From NCBI RefSeq assembly GCF_013348785.1, contig NZ_CP054691.1, positions 496,001 to 560,000 on the forward strand: a DNA stretch of 64,000 bases. Reading direction: 5' to 3'. Positions 24,764 to 32,619 of the stretch are shown here, one piece after another. The stretch's first letter is position 1, and each line of letters starts with the position of its first letter. The notes beneath the pieces are model-generated. The model worked only from the letters and a program-made list of their open reading frames with translations. It did no database searches and was not told where the DNA came from. The DNA comes from Gordonia sp. X0973. Its GTDB lineage: Bacteria > Actinomycetota > Actinomycetes > Mycobacteriales > Mycobacteriaceae. The translations under genes were made by a program, and so were the position numbers.

Positions 24764-25240
24764 GTGAGCCTGGTCATCGAGCATTCGGTGAAGATCGCCG
24801 CCCCGGCGGCGACGGTCTGGGCCGTACTCACCGACTTCGACTCCTACGGCCAGTGGAACCCGTTCGTGCCGCGCGCGGCATGCGTGTTGGAGCCGGGGCG
24901 GCCGATCGTCATGGACGTGCGCCTGCGCGGCGAGAAGCTGCGCCGCCAGCGCGAATTCATCTCCGCGGTCGAGCCGGGCCGCTCCTTCCGCTACTCGATG
25001 AAGCCGGTGCCGCTGGGATTGCTGAGCAGCATGCGGGAGCAGATCGTCACGCCGTCGGGCGCCGGGATCTGCCATTACACGTCGCACTTCCAGATCGACG
25101 GGATACTCGCACCGCTCGTCGAGATGCTGCTCGGCTCCTCGCTGCGCCGCGGGTTCGACGACATGGCCGACGGCCTCAAGGAACGGGCCGAGTTGATGGC
25201 CGGCGGCGCCAGGCACACCCCGGCCATCGAACGCCGCTAG
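24764..25240 (+). CDS. SRPBCC family protein
   Basis: A 158-residue polyketide-cyclase/dehydrase-like SRPBCC protein. IAAPAATVWAVLTDFDSYGQWNPF at about 11-34 is diagnostic, ending with an amphipathic helix (RRGFDDMADGLKER). The ligand is unknown. GTG at 24764 follows TACCCT by 6 nt. The gene overlaps the convergent SDR gene by 4 bp. Confidence 0.85.
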   Translation: MSLVIEHSVKIAAPAATVWAVLTDFDSYGQWNPFVPRAACVLEPGRPIVMDVRLRGEKLRRQREFISAVEPGRSFRYSMKPVPLGLLSSMREQIVTPSGAGICHYTSHFQIDGILAPLVEMLLGSSLRRGFDDMADGLKERAELMAGGARHTPAIERR

Positions 25241-25998
25241 CCGGTCTTGATGTTGCGCCGCGCCGACGCTTGGTCGCGCGGTTTGATGACGATCTGATCC
25301 AGGTTGACGTGCGGCGGCCGGGACGCCGTGAACGCGATCACCTCGGCGACGTCGTCGGCGGTCAGCGGCGTCAGCCCCTCGTACACCGCATCGGCCCGGT
25401 CCTGATCGCCGTCGAATCGCACGACGGAGAACTCGGTCTCCACCATCCCGGGGGCGATCTCGGTGAGCCGGACGGGTTTGCCGAGCAGTTCGGTGCGCAG
25501 GGTGCGGTGCACCACGGCCTGGGCGTGCTTGGCGCTGGTGTAGCCGGCTCCGTTGTCATAGGGCTCGAGCGCGGCGACCGAGGTCACCGTGACGATCAGC
25601 CCGTCGCCGGACGCGATGAGGGCGGGCAGCAGCGCCTTGGTCATCCGCATGGTGCCGATCACGTTGGTCTCCCACATCCACCGCCAGTCTTCCTCGACCG
25701 CGTCGGCGACCGGCGCCCACCCCTTGGCTCCGCCGGCGTTGTTCACCAGCAGGTTGACGCGGTCCAGACCGTCGACGAAGGCCGCGATCGATTCGGGATC
25801 GGTGACGTCGAGTTCGCGCCCGATGCCACCGATCTCCGCGGCCAGCGCGCTGATTCGGTCCAGGCGCCTGGCTCCGACGACGACGAGCCAGCCGTCGGCG
25901 GCCAGGGCTCGGGCGGTGGCCGCCCCGATCCCGGAGCTGGCTCCGGTGACGACGGCGACGCGACGGTTCTCGGTGGCGGTTTCGGTGGATGCGCTCAT
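25237..25998 (-). CDS. Short-chain dehydrogenase (Rv0484c-like, NADP-type)
   Basis: A 253-residue SDR. TGASSGIG lies near 19-26, LVNNAGG near 84-90, the catalytic Ser in VTVTSVAA near 138 and the YTSAKHA motif near 152. VGARRLDR after the second strand favours NADP. It resembles the YdfG/serine dehydrogenase-like group; the substrate is unknown. TAGACC lies 6 nt upstream of the ATG. It occupies the slot of Rv0484c beside a ROK regulator. Confidence 0.9.
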   Translation of the reverse strand: MSASTETATENRRVAVVTGASSGIGAATARALAADGWLVVVGARRLDRISALAAEIGGIGRELDVTDPESIAAFVDGLDRVNLLVNNAGGAKGWAPVADAVEEDWRWMWETNVIGTMRMTKALLPALIASGDGLIVTVTSVAALEPYDNGAGYTSAKHAQAVVHRTLRTELLGKPVRLTEIAPGMVETEFSVVRFDGDQDRADAVYEGLTPLTADDVAEVIAFTASRPPHVNLDQIVIKPRDQASARRNIKTG

Positions 25999-26125
25999 GG
26001 TCTCGGTCTATGCCATCGCGGGCCCCGGTGGCAAGTCGGAGCGGCTGCCGCAGCGATTCGCGCACTTCGGATCGTCCTGCGCGCTACCGCCGTGACCAGG
26101 CGGTGGTGCTGCTAAGTTCGGGCGC

Positions 26126-27328
26126 ATGAGTCGCAACGCCGGGCCGATCGCCGGAGTCGTCCCGGCCGCCCTGCGGGTCGGCACGTCGCCCGCGGCCGTC
26201 GTCTTCGCCCGCGTGCGCAACGGGTCGCCGGTGACCAGGGATAGGCTCGCCGAGAGCTCTGACCTGTCGACCGCGACGGTGAACCGCCAGGTCCACGCCC
26301 TGCTGGAGGCGGGTCTCGTCGTGGAGCGCCCCGACCTCGTCGACGGCGGCGGGATCGGCCGGCCCAAGGTGCCGTTGACGCTCAACCACGACGGGCTGGC
26401 GGTCGCGGCGATGCACATCGGTGCCCGGCGCACACTGCTCGCCATCGCGGACCTCTCCGGCCGCACGCTCTACAGTCACGCCGTGCTGACCCCTGCGGGT
26501 GACGCGGAGGCGGCGGTGGGCGAACTCGCCGCCGCGTTGGCCGAACTCGTCGCCCGGTTCTCCGGTCGGCGGTTCCTCTGGGCCGGGGTGGCCGTCGGCG
26601 GCGACGTGGACGGGACCACCGGGACCGTCGACCACCCGGTGCGCGGGTGGCGGGGAGCGCCGGTCGGAGCGATCGTCGGCGCCGCGCTGCGGATGCCGGT
26701 CTCGGTGTGTGAGCACGTCCAGGCGATGGCCGCGGCCGAATTGGTGCTGGCGCCGACGGCGACCGTCGCCGCGAAGGGCCGCTCGTCGCTCTACTGGTAT
26801 GCGCGCGAGACCGTCGGCATGGCGCTGACGGTCGACGGGCAGGTGCAGGTTCCCACCTCCGGCGCGGGCACCGTCGCACACGTTCCGGTCTGTGCGCCGC
26901 ATTTCGCCGTCGAGGGTGGGCGCGTGACCGGACTCCAGGACGTCATCGGTAGCGCCGCGCTGGCGCGCGCAGCGCGGACGACCGGCGTCGCCCTCGATTC
27001 CTCGGTACTGCGCGACGAACGGGCGCGCGCCCTCGGCGAGGCCATCGCGACGATCAGCGACGTCCTCAACCCCGACGCCGTCATCGTCGCCGGGGACGCC
27101 TTCGCCGATCATCCGCGCGGGCTGGCACCGGTGCAGGCCGCCTTCGACGCGGCGCGGCACCTGCCGCACCGACTGGAGCTGACGCCGACGCAGTTCGGTC
27201 TCGGTGTCCAGGAGGCCGCCGCCGTGGTCGTGGCACTGTCGGTGATCTACGCCGACCCGATCGACTCCCTGGCGGCCAGCAGCGTGGCCAGCACGTCGCC
27301 GACCAGTTCGGGCCCGGCGACCCGGTAG
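26126..27328 (+). CDS. ROK-family transcriptional regulator (Rv0485-like)
   Basis: A 400-residue protein: N-terminal winged helix at about 20-80 (RDRLAESSDLSTATVNRQVHALLEAGLV) followed by a ROK fold. The sugar-kinase elements are degraded: the phosphate loop reads MHIGARRT rather than DxGGT, and the zinc signature CxCGxxGC is absent. It therefore probably regulates without kinase activity. TAAGTT 7 nt before the ATG suggests leaderless translation. Its last 82 bp, encoding a low-complexity Ser/Thr/Ala tail, overlap otsB on the opposite strand. Confidence 0.88.
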   Translation: MSRNAGPIAGVVPAALRVGTSPAAVVFARVRNGSPVTRDRLAESSDLSTATVNRQVHALLEAGLVVERPDLVDGGGIGRPKVPLTLNHDGLAVAAMHIGARRTLLAIADLSGRTLYSHAVLTPAGDAEAAVGELAAALAELVARFSGRRFLWAGVAVGGDVDGTTGTVDHPVRGWRGAPVGAIVGAALRMPVSVCEHVQAMAAAELVLAPTATVAAKGRSSLYWYARETVGMALTVDGQVQVPTSGAGTVAHVPVCAPHFAVEGGRVTGLQDVIGSAALARAARTTGVALDSSVLRDERARALGEAIATISDVLNPDAVIVAGDAFADHPRGLAPVQAAFDAARHLPHRLELTPTQFGLGVQEAAAVVVALSVIYADPIDSLAASSVASTSPTSSGPATR

Positions 27329-28041
27329 CGGGCGACCGTCTCACCGTCGCCCACCTTGATGCCGATGTCGGCGGCGGCGTCCAAGTGGCGGAAGGCGTTC
27401 TCGTCGGTCACGTCGTCGCCGAGGTAGCACACCGCGTCGGCGCGACATTGCGCGCGCAGGGCGTCGAGGGCGTGCCCCTTGCCGGTCTCGATGACCGCCA
27501 GTTCCAGCACGGCTTTGCCCTCGGTGGCGTGGACGCCGGGCAGTGCGGCCGGACCCCGGCGCGCCTCATCGAGAGCGGCGTCGGCACCGGCCGGATCGGT
27601 CGCGTTGCGCACGTGCAGCACCGCACTGGCCGGTTTGGTCTCCACCATCGTCCCGGGGAAGCGGGAAGCGATCTCGTCGAGAGCGGATTCGACCCGGGCG
27701 AGCAGCGCCCGCTGTTCGACGGTGATCGGGGTGGTGAATCCGTCGTCGAATTCGGAGCCGTGGCTGCCGATGAGCGTCACCGACCCGATGCCCGGGATCG
27801 CGGCGGCCTCGACCAGCCCGGCCAGGTCGGCGCGCGCCCGGCCGGAGACGATCGCCGTCGTCGTCGACGGCAGTGCGGCGAGGCGCACGAGGTGGGCCAC
27901 TGCCGCCGGATCGGGCCGCGCGTCGGCCGGGTGGCTCACGATGGGGGCCAGGCATCCGTCGAAATCCGACGCGACGACGATTCTGGGCGCCGACGCGAAG
28001 ACGCGCAGCGCCGTGACGAGATCGGCGGGCAGGCCCGACAT
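27247..28041 (-). CDS. otsB: Trehalose-6-phosphate phosphatase
   Basis: A 264-residue HAD-superfamily phosphatase making trehalose from trehalose 6-phosphate. The nucleophile motif DFDGCLAP puts Asp26 and Asp28 in the active site, and LGDDVTDENAF supplies the late acidic motif. I chose ATG 28041, which overlaps the otsA stop (TGATG), over an upstream frame to 28086 that would lie within otsA. Trehalose is both an osmolyte and the carrier for mycolates in this group. Confidence 0.95.
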   Translation of the reverse strand: MSGLPADLVTALRVFASAPRIVVASDFDGCLAPIVSHPADARPDPAAVAHLVRLAALPSTTTAIVSGRARADLAGLVEAAAIPGIGSVTLIGSHGSEFDDGFTTPITVEQRALLARVESALDEIASRFPGTMVETKPASAVLHVRNATDPAGADAALDEARRGPAALPGVHATEGKAVLELAVIETGKGHALDALRAQCRADAVCYLGDDVTDENAFRHLDAAADIGIKVGDGETVARYRVAGPELVGDVLATLLAARESIGSA

Positions 28042-29468
28042 CAGCTGTTCGTGTCCCGCAGGGTGTCCAGGAAACTCTTCGCCCACTTCTCCACGTCGTG
28101 GGCGAGCACCTGGCGGCGCATCGCGCGCATCCGGTCGCGCCGGTCTTCGGCCGGGTCCGTCACGGCGGCCTCGATCGCATCCTTGACGCCGTCCAGGTCG
28201 TAGGGGTTCGCCTGATAGGCCTGTTTGAGTTCGGCCGCAGCGCCGGTGAACTCGGAGAGCACCAGCGCGCCGCCGAGATCGCTGCGGCAGGCGACGTACT
28301 CCTTGGCGACGAGGTTCATGCCGTCGCGCAGCGGGGTGACGAGCATGACGTCGGCGGCCACGAAGAAGGCCACCAGCTCATCACGCGGGATGGGCCGGTT
28401 CAGGTACTGGACGACCGGCTGGCCCACCTCGGCGAAGTTGCCGTTGATGTTGCCGACGAGTTGTTCGATCTCCGCCCGCATCGCCACATAGGATTCGACG
28501 CGTTCGCGGCTGGGCGTGGCCAGCTGGACCATCACCGTCTCCTGCGGTTCGAGGCGCCCCTCTTCGAGTAGCTCGGATATGGCTTTGAGCCGGACGTCGA
28601 TTCCCTTGGTGTAGTCGAGGCGGTCGACGCCGAGCAGGACGGTCTTCGGGTTTCCCAGCTCCTTGCGGATCTCCCGTGCGCGGCTGCGGATGGCGCGGGA
28701 TTTCGACGCGGAGTCGATCTCGCCCGACGCGATGGAGATGGGGAAGGCGCCGACCTTCACCGTCCGGTCGCCGACGGCCACCGAACCGAACCGCGACCGC
28801 ACGCCGACCGAGCGCCGTGATGCCTCGTGGCCGCCGAGTCGGTTGGCGAGGTAGAGGAAGTTCTCGGCCCCGTCGGGCAGGTGGAAACCGATCAGGTCGG
28901 AGCCGAGCAGGCCGTCGACGATCTCGGCGCGCCACGGGAGTTGCATGAACAACTCGACGGGGGGGAACGGGATGTGGAGGAAGAAACCGATCTTGAGGTC
29001 GGGCCGCAGTTCGCGCAACATCTTGGGGACGAGTTGCAGCTGGTAGTCCTGCACCCAGACGAGCGCACCCGGACCGGCCACCTCGGCGGTGGCCTTCGCG
29101 AACCGTTCGTTGATCGCGACGTAGGAGTTCCACCACTCGCGGTGATACTCGGGTTTGACGATGACGTCGTGGTAGAGCGGCCACAGCGTGCCGTTGGAGA
29201 AGCCCTCGTAGTAGTCGGCGATCTCGGCCGCGCTGAGCGGGACGGCACGGACGTCGAGGCCCTCGATTTCCGGGTTGTCGTCGGAGTCGGGTACCCCGGA
29301 CCAGCCCACCCAGGCGCCGGTGTGGTTGCGCAGGATCGGTTCGAGTGCGGTGACCAGCCCGCCGGGGCTGCGTTTCCACTGCACGGTGCCGTCGGCCAGG
29401 ACCGTCTTGTCGACGGGGAGTCGGTTGGCGACTACCACGAACTCGGCCCGCTCGGTCGGCGTGGTCAC
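28041..29468 (-). CDS. otsA: Alpha,alpha-trehalose-phosphate synthase
   Basis: A 475-residue GT20 glycosyltransferase joining UDP/ADP/GDP-glucose and glucose 6-phosphate. VVVANRLPV is near 11-19 and the glycine-rich SPGGL loop at 34-38. [11 protein letters not shown] and HIPFPP fall in the N-domain, and [11 protein letters not shown] in the C-domain. The GTG start lies 7 nt after the stop of a small upstream gene. It is coupled to otsB by TGATG. Confidence 0.96.
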   Translation of the reverse strand: MTTPTERAEFVVVANRLPVDKTVLADGTVQWKRSPGGLVTALEPILRNHTGAWVGWSGVPDSDDNPEIEGLDVRAVPLSAAEIADYYEGFSNGTLWPLYHDVIVKPEYHREWWNSYVAINERFAKATAEVAGPGALVWVQDYQLQLVPKMLRELRPDLKIGFFLHIPFPPVELFMQLPWRAEIVDGLLGSDLIGFHLPDGAENFLYLANRLGGHEASRRSVGVRSRFGSVAVGDRTVKVGAFPISIASGEIDSASKSRAIRSRAREIRKELGNPKTVLLGVDRLDYTKGIDVRLKAISELLEEGRLEPQETVMVQLATPSRERVESYVAMRAEIEQLVGNINGNFAEVGQPVVQYLNRPIPRDELVAFFVAADVMLVTPLRDGMNLVAKEYVACRSDLGGALVLSEFTGAAAELKQAYQANPYDLDGVKDAIEAAVTDPAEDRRDRMRAMRRQVLAHDVEKWAKSFLDTLRDTNS

Positions 29469-29475
29469 GGTTGGG

Positions 29476-29637
29476 TCAGGCCGTCTCGCCCGGAGCGATA
29501 CCCAACATCGCCAGCAGCATGCGGCATTCGTCGGCGTCGGTCGCGTAAGCGGCCACGACGCGGCGCGCGGAGTTGGCCATCTCGTCGGCCACCGGCTCCA
29601 ATTCGTCGTCGGTCAGATCAGCGGTCTTCGGGGGCAT
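29476..29637 (-). CDS. Small conserved-looking protein upstream of otsA
   Basis: A 53-residue frame from ATG 29637 to TGA 29476. It begins [15 protein letters not shown] and ends [14 protein letters not shown]; it is acidic and helical with one Cys. AGGA lies about 7 nt before the ATG. The stop is 7 nt before otsA, so the order is small ORF-otsA-otsB on one message. I recall a protein of about this size (Rv3489) next to otsA (Rv3490) in M. tuberculosis, which supports it being real; no function is known. Confidence 0.7.
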   Translation of the reverse strand: MPPKTADLTDDELEPVADEMANSARRVVAAYATDADECRMLLAMLGIAPGETA

Positions 29638-29770
29638 GAGCGTCCTTAGCCTTGTCAGCCGTGTCTCGGACTGTTTCGCCAGTCCACGGGATCGATTCCG
29701 GTTCCGATTCTACTCAGTGTCACCGGACGGCGCCTTACGTCCCGGTGTCCGGGTGGAAACGGTTCGTGAG

Positions 29771-29844
29771 AGCCCCCTGTCGGGATCGAACCGACGACGT
29801 TCCGCTTACAAGGCGGACCCTCTAGCCAACTGAGGTAAGGGGGC
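29771..29844 (-). tRNA. tRNA-Thr (anticodon TGT)
   Basis: A 74-nt cloverleaf on the minus strand. The acceptor stem is GCCCCCT/AGGGGGC. The anticodon stem TCCGC/GCGGA encloses the loop CTTGTAA, giving anticodon TGT for ACA codons. The T-arm contains GGTTCGATCCC. CCA is not encoded. It lies in the 345-bp gap 29638-29982, the rest of which shows no other gene. Confidence 0.93.
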
Positions 29845-29982
29845 ATGCGGGCGGTGACCCGCGACGACGATCGTATCGTGCCGTTCGACTCGTACGAAAC
29901 ACCCACACTTCACCCTCGACCACTCACCCGCGACCGATGAGCGGCCCGCGCAAGAGCGCCCGACACCACTAGCCTTGGCCCG

Positions 29983-30870
29983 GTGAACCTCACCGAACTC
30001 GTCGAGATCCCCGGCGGCACCTTCCAGATGGGCTCCGACGGCAACTATCCCGAAGAGCGCCCGGCCCATACGCGCGCCGTCGCGGCCTTCGCCCTCGAGA
30101 AGCATCCGGTGACCAATGCGCGGTTCGCCGAGTTCGTCGACGCCACCGGCTACGTCACCGTCGCGGAGGAGGAGATGGATCCGGCCCAGTTCCCGGGGGC
30201 CGACCCCGCCGATCTGGTCCCCGGCGCGTTGGTGTTCACGAGGACCGAGGGGCCGGTGAACCTGGGGGATTGGCGGCAGTGGTGGCGCTGGGAGCCGGGC
30301 GCCAGCTGGCGACACCCGCAGGGCCCGGACTCCTCGATCGACGAGCGCGACGACCATCCCGTCGTCCAGGTCGCCTACCGGGACGCCGTCGCCTACGCCG
30401 AGTGGGCCGGGCGTCGGCTCGCGACCGAGGCGGAGTGGGAGTTCGCCGCGCGCGGGGGGCTCGACGGTTGCGAATACGCCTGGGGCGACGAGTTGCATCC
30501 CGACGGCGAAGTGCTCGCCAACACCTGGTTGGGGCGTTTCCCCTACGAGTCGACGGGATGGGGGAGCACCTCGCCGGTGGGGGAGTACCCACCGAACGGA
30601 TACGGGTTGCTCGACATGATCGGCAACGTCTGGGAGCGGACGAGTGATGTCTACGCCCCGCGCCACACGGTGCCCGGCCAGCGACACGTCGACGCCGACG
30701 GCCGGCCCGATCTGCTCGCGCCCACCACCGATCCGACGGTGATGCGCGTGACCAAGGGCGGCTCGTTCATCTGCGCCCCGGAGTATTGCCGCCGCTACCG
30801 GCCGGCCGCCCGTTCGGCGCAGTCGGACGACTCGGCGACGTCGCACCTCGGTTTCCGCTGCGCGAGGTAG
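29983..30870 (+). CDS. Formylglycine-generating enzyme (sulfatase maturation)
   Basis: A 295-residue SUMF1/FGE-type protein that oxidises the active-site Cys of sulfatases to formylglycine. EIPGGTFQMGSDG starts the fold, RLATEAEWEFAARGG is near 145-159, and MIGNVWERTSD near 212-222. The copper-binding cysteines Cys264 and Cys269 stand in GGSFICAPEYCRRYR. An unmodified Cys-type sulfatase target is encoded at 35279-37603. The GTG start follows TAGCCT by 7 nt (leaderless). In M. tuberculosis the pair is Rv0712-Rv0711. Confidence 0.93.
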   Translation: MNLTELVEIPGGTFQMGSDGNYPEERPAHTRAVAAFALEKHPVTNARFAEFVDATGYVTVAEEEMDPAQFPGADPADLVPGALVFTRTEGPVNLGDWRQWWRWEPGASWRHPQGPDSSIDERDDHPVVQVAYRDAVAYAEWAGRRLATEAEWEFAARGGLDGCEYAWGDELHPDGEVLANTWLGRFPYESTGWGSTSPVGEYPPNGYGLLDMIGNVWERTSDVYAPRHTVPGQRHVDADGRPDLLAPTTDPTVMRVTKGGSFICAPEYCRRYRPAARSAQSDDSATSHLGFRCAR

Positions 30871-30954
30871 GCGAGAGGGTCGACCTGAGGGGGTTCACCC
30901 AGCCGGGGTGACGAAGCCGACCCGCGCGGGCCCCACCGGTCCTACAGTTCGCCC

Positions 30955-32616
30955 ATGCGCCTGCTCCCCGGTCTGACCCCCGCGAACCTCGGTCGCGAAC
31001 TGTTGGGCGGGATCACCCTGGTCGCCATCGCGGTTCCGTTGAACATCGGCTACGCGAATATCGCCGGTCTGCCCGCGGTGAACGGGCTCTACGCCCTGAT
31101 CGTCCCGGCGATCCTGTACGCGTTCATCGTCTCGTCGCGACAGGTGGTGGTGTCTCCCGACGCGGCGGCGGCGGCGTTGGTGGCGTCCTCGGTGGGTGGT
31201 CTGGTCGCGGCCGGGGACCAGGAGAAATATCTGATGATGGCCTTCGCGCAGGCCGTCATCTGCGGTGTCATCCTGCTGATCCTCGGCGTCTTCCACCTGG
31301 GGTTCATCGCGAACTTCCTCTCCGAGCCGATCCTGCTCGGGTTCGTCGCCGGTCTGGCGGTCGACATCCTGCTCTCGCAGGTCGCGAAGATGCTCGGCAT
31401 CAAGCTCGAGGGTGGGGAATTCCTGGGCAAACTGTGGGATCTGCTCACCCGGCTGGGCGACGTCAAGTGGTGGTCGGTGGCCATCTCGGTCGCCGCGCTG
31501 GTCCTGCTGGTGGTGCCTCGCAGGTTCTTCCCGCAGGTGCCGTGGCCGCTGCTCGTGTTGATCGGCGCGACGGTCTGGGTGGTGCTCGCCAACTTCACGT
31601 CGGCACAGGTCGACGTCCTGGGCAAGGTGGAGGCCGGGCTGCCCTCGTTGACCATTCCGCATCTGAGCTGGTCGGAGTGGTTGGCGCTGGTGCCCTCCGC
31701 GTTGGCCTTGGCGGCGGTGACGACGGCCGAGGGGCTGCTCGTCGCCCGTTCCTACGCGGAGAAGAACGGCTACCCCGACGTTCCCGACCGCGACCTACTC
31801 GCCTTCGGCACCGCCAACATCGCCTCGGGCCTGACCGGGAGCTTCTCCACCGGCTCGTCGACCTCGCGCACCGCCGCGATGGATGCCGCCGGGTCGCGCA
31901 CCCAGCTGCCGTCGGTGGTGGTGGCCGTGGCGACGATTCTCCTGCTGCTGTTCGGCACCGGGCTGCTCGAAGACATCCCGAAGCCGGCGATCGGCGCCAT
32001 CGTGGCGGTGGCCGTCGTACCGCTGCTCAAGCCGACGGAGTTCGCGAAGCTGTTCCGCCTCGACAAGTACGAGTTCTGCGTCGCGGCCGTCTGCTTCCTG
32101 GTCACCCTGCTCGTCGGATCCATCCCGGGCATCCTCGTCGCCGCGGTGTTGGCGATGATCAACGTGATCCGGCGCGCGGCCAACCCGGCGATCGACATCC
32201 TCGGAATGCCCGGTGCGGATGCCGAGGCGGACGACGGGGACGGGAACGCCCGGGCGCGACTCGGCTCGGGCGGGGTGACCGCGCCCGGCGTCATCGTGAT
32301 CCGACCCGCCGCGCCGCTCTTCTTCGCCAACGCGAACGTGGTCAGCGGGGCCGTCAAAGACGCGGTGGAGAACGCGGGGGAGCCGGTCCGCCATGTCGTC
32401 ATCGACGCCGAGGCGGTCACCGACGTCGACGTCACCGCCGCCGAGGCATTGGAGCGGATGAGGGATTGGCTGACCGAGCGGGGGATCACCCTGGGCTTCA
32501 GCCGGATGCGCGAGCGGCAGCTGGAACGGGCGCGCCACTACGGCCTGGTGCGCGACGCCGACCGGGTCTTCACCAGCAACCGCGAGGCGATCGCCGAACT
32601 CGCCGGGTCGAATTAG
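30955..32616 (+). CDS. SulP-family anion (sulfate-type) transporter with STAS domain
   Basis: A 553-residue transporter. Membrane helices fill about 15-415. The SulP pattern GITLVAIAVPLNIGYANIAGLPAVNGLY is near 19-46, and SGLTGSFSTGSSTSRTA marks the central helices. A STAS regulatory domain (about 435-550) begins after an acidic linker and includes VVIDAEAVTDVDVTAAEAL. SulP proteins move sulfate, bicarbonate or other anions. Position beside FGE and a sulfatase suggests sulfate, which is inference. TACAGT 6 nt before the ATG indicates a leaderless start. Confidence 0.9.
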   Translation: MRLLPGLTPANLGRELLGGITLVAIAVPLNIGYANIAGLPAVNGLYALIVPAILYAFIVSSRQVVVSPDAAAAALVASSVGGLVAAGDQEKYLMMAFAQAVICGVILLILGVFHLGFIANFLSEPILLGFVAGLAVDILLSQVAKMLGIKLEGGEFLGKLWDLLTRLGDVKWWSVAISVAALVLLVVPRRFFPQVPWPLLVLIGATVWVVLANFTSAQVDVLGKVEAGLPSLTIPHLSWSEWLALVPSALALAAVTTAEGLLVARSYAEKNGYPDVPDRDLLAFGTANIASGLTGSFSTGSSTSRTAAMDAAGSRTQLPSVVVAVATILLLLFGTGLLEDIPKPAIGAIVAVAVVPLLKPTEFAKLFRLDKYEFCVAAVCFLVTLLVGSIPGILVAAVLAMINVIRRAANPAIDILGMPGADAEADDGDGNARARLGSGGVTAPGVIVIRPAAPLFFANANVVSGAVKDAVENAGEPVRHVVIDAEAVTDVDVTAAEALERMRDWLTERGITLGFSRMRERQLERARHYGLVRDADRVFTSNREAIAELAGSN

Positions 32617-32619
32617 GCG

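Noticed and set aside
29771..29844. tRNA-Thr as a prophage or island attachment site
   Set aside because: No integrase gene lies nearby and no second copy of the tRNA 3' end was seen within the window.
29655..29906. 83-codon minus-strand frame over the tRNA
   Set aside because: It runs through the whole tRNA-Thr gene; reading frames of this kind are a common artefact across tRNAs.
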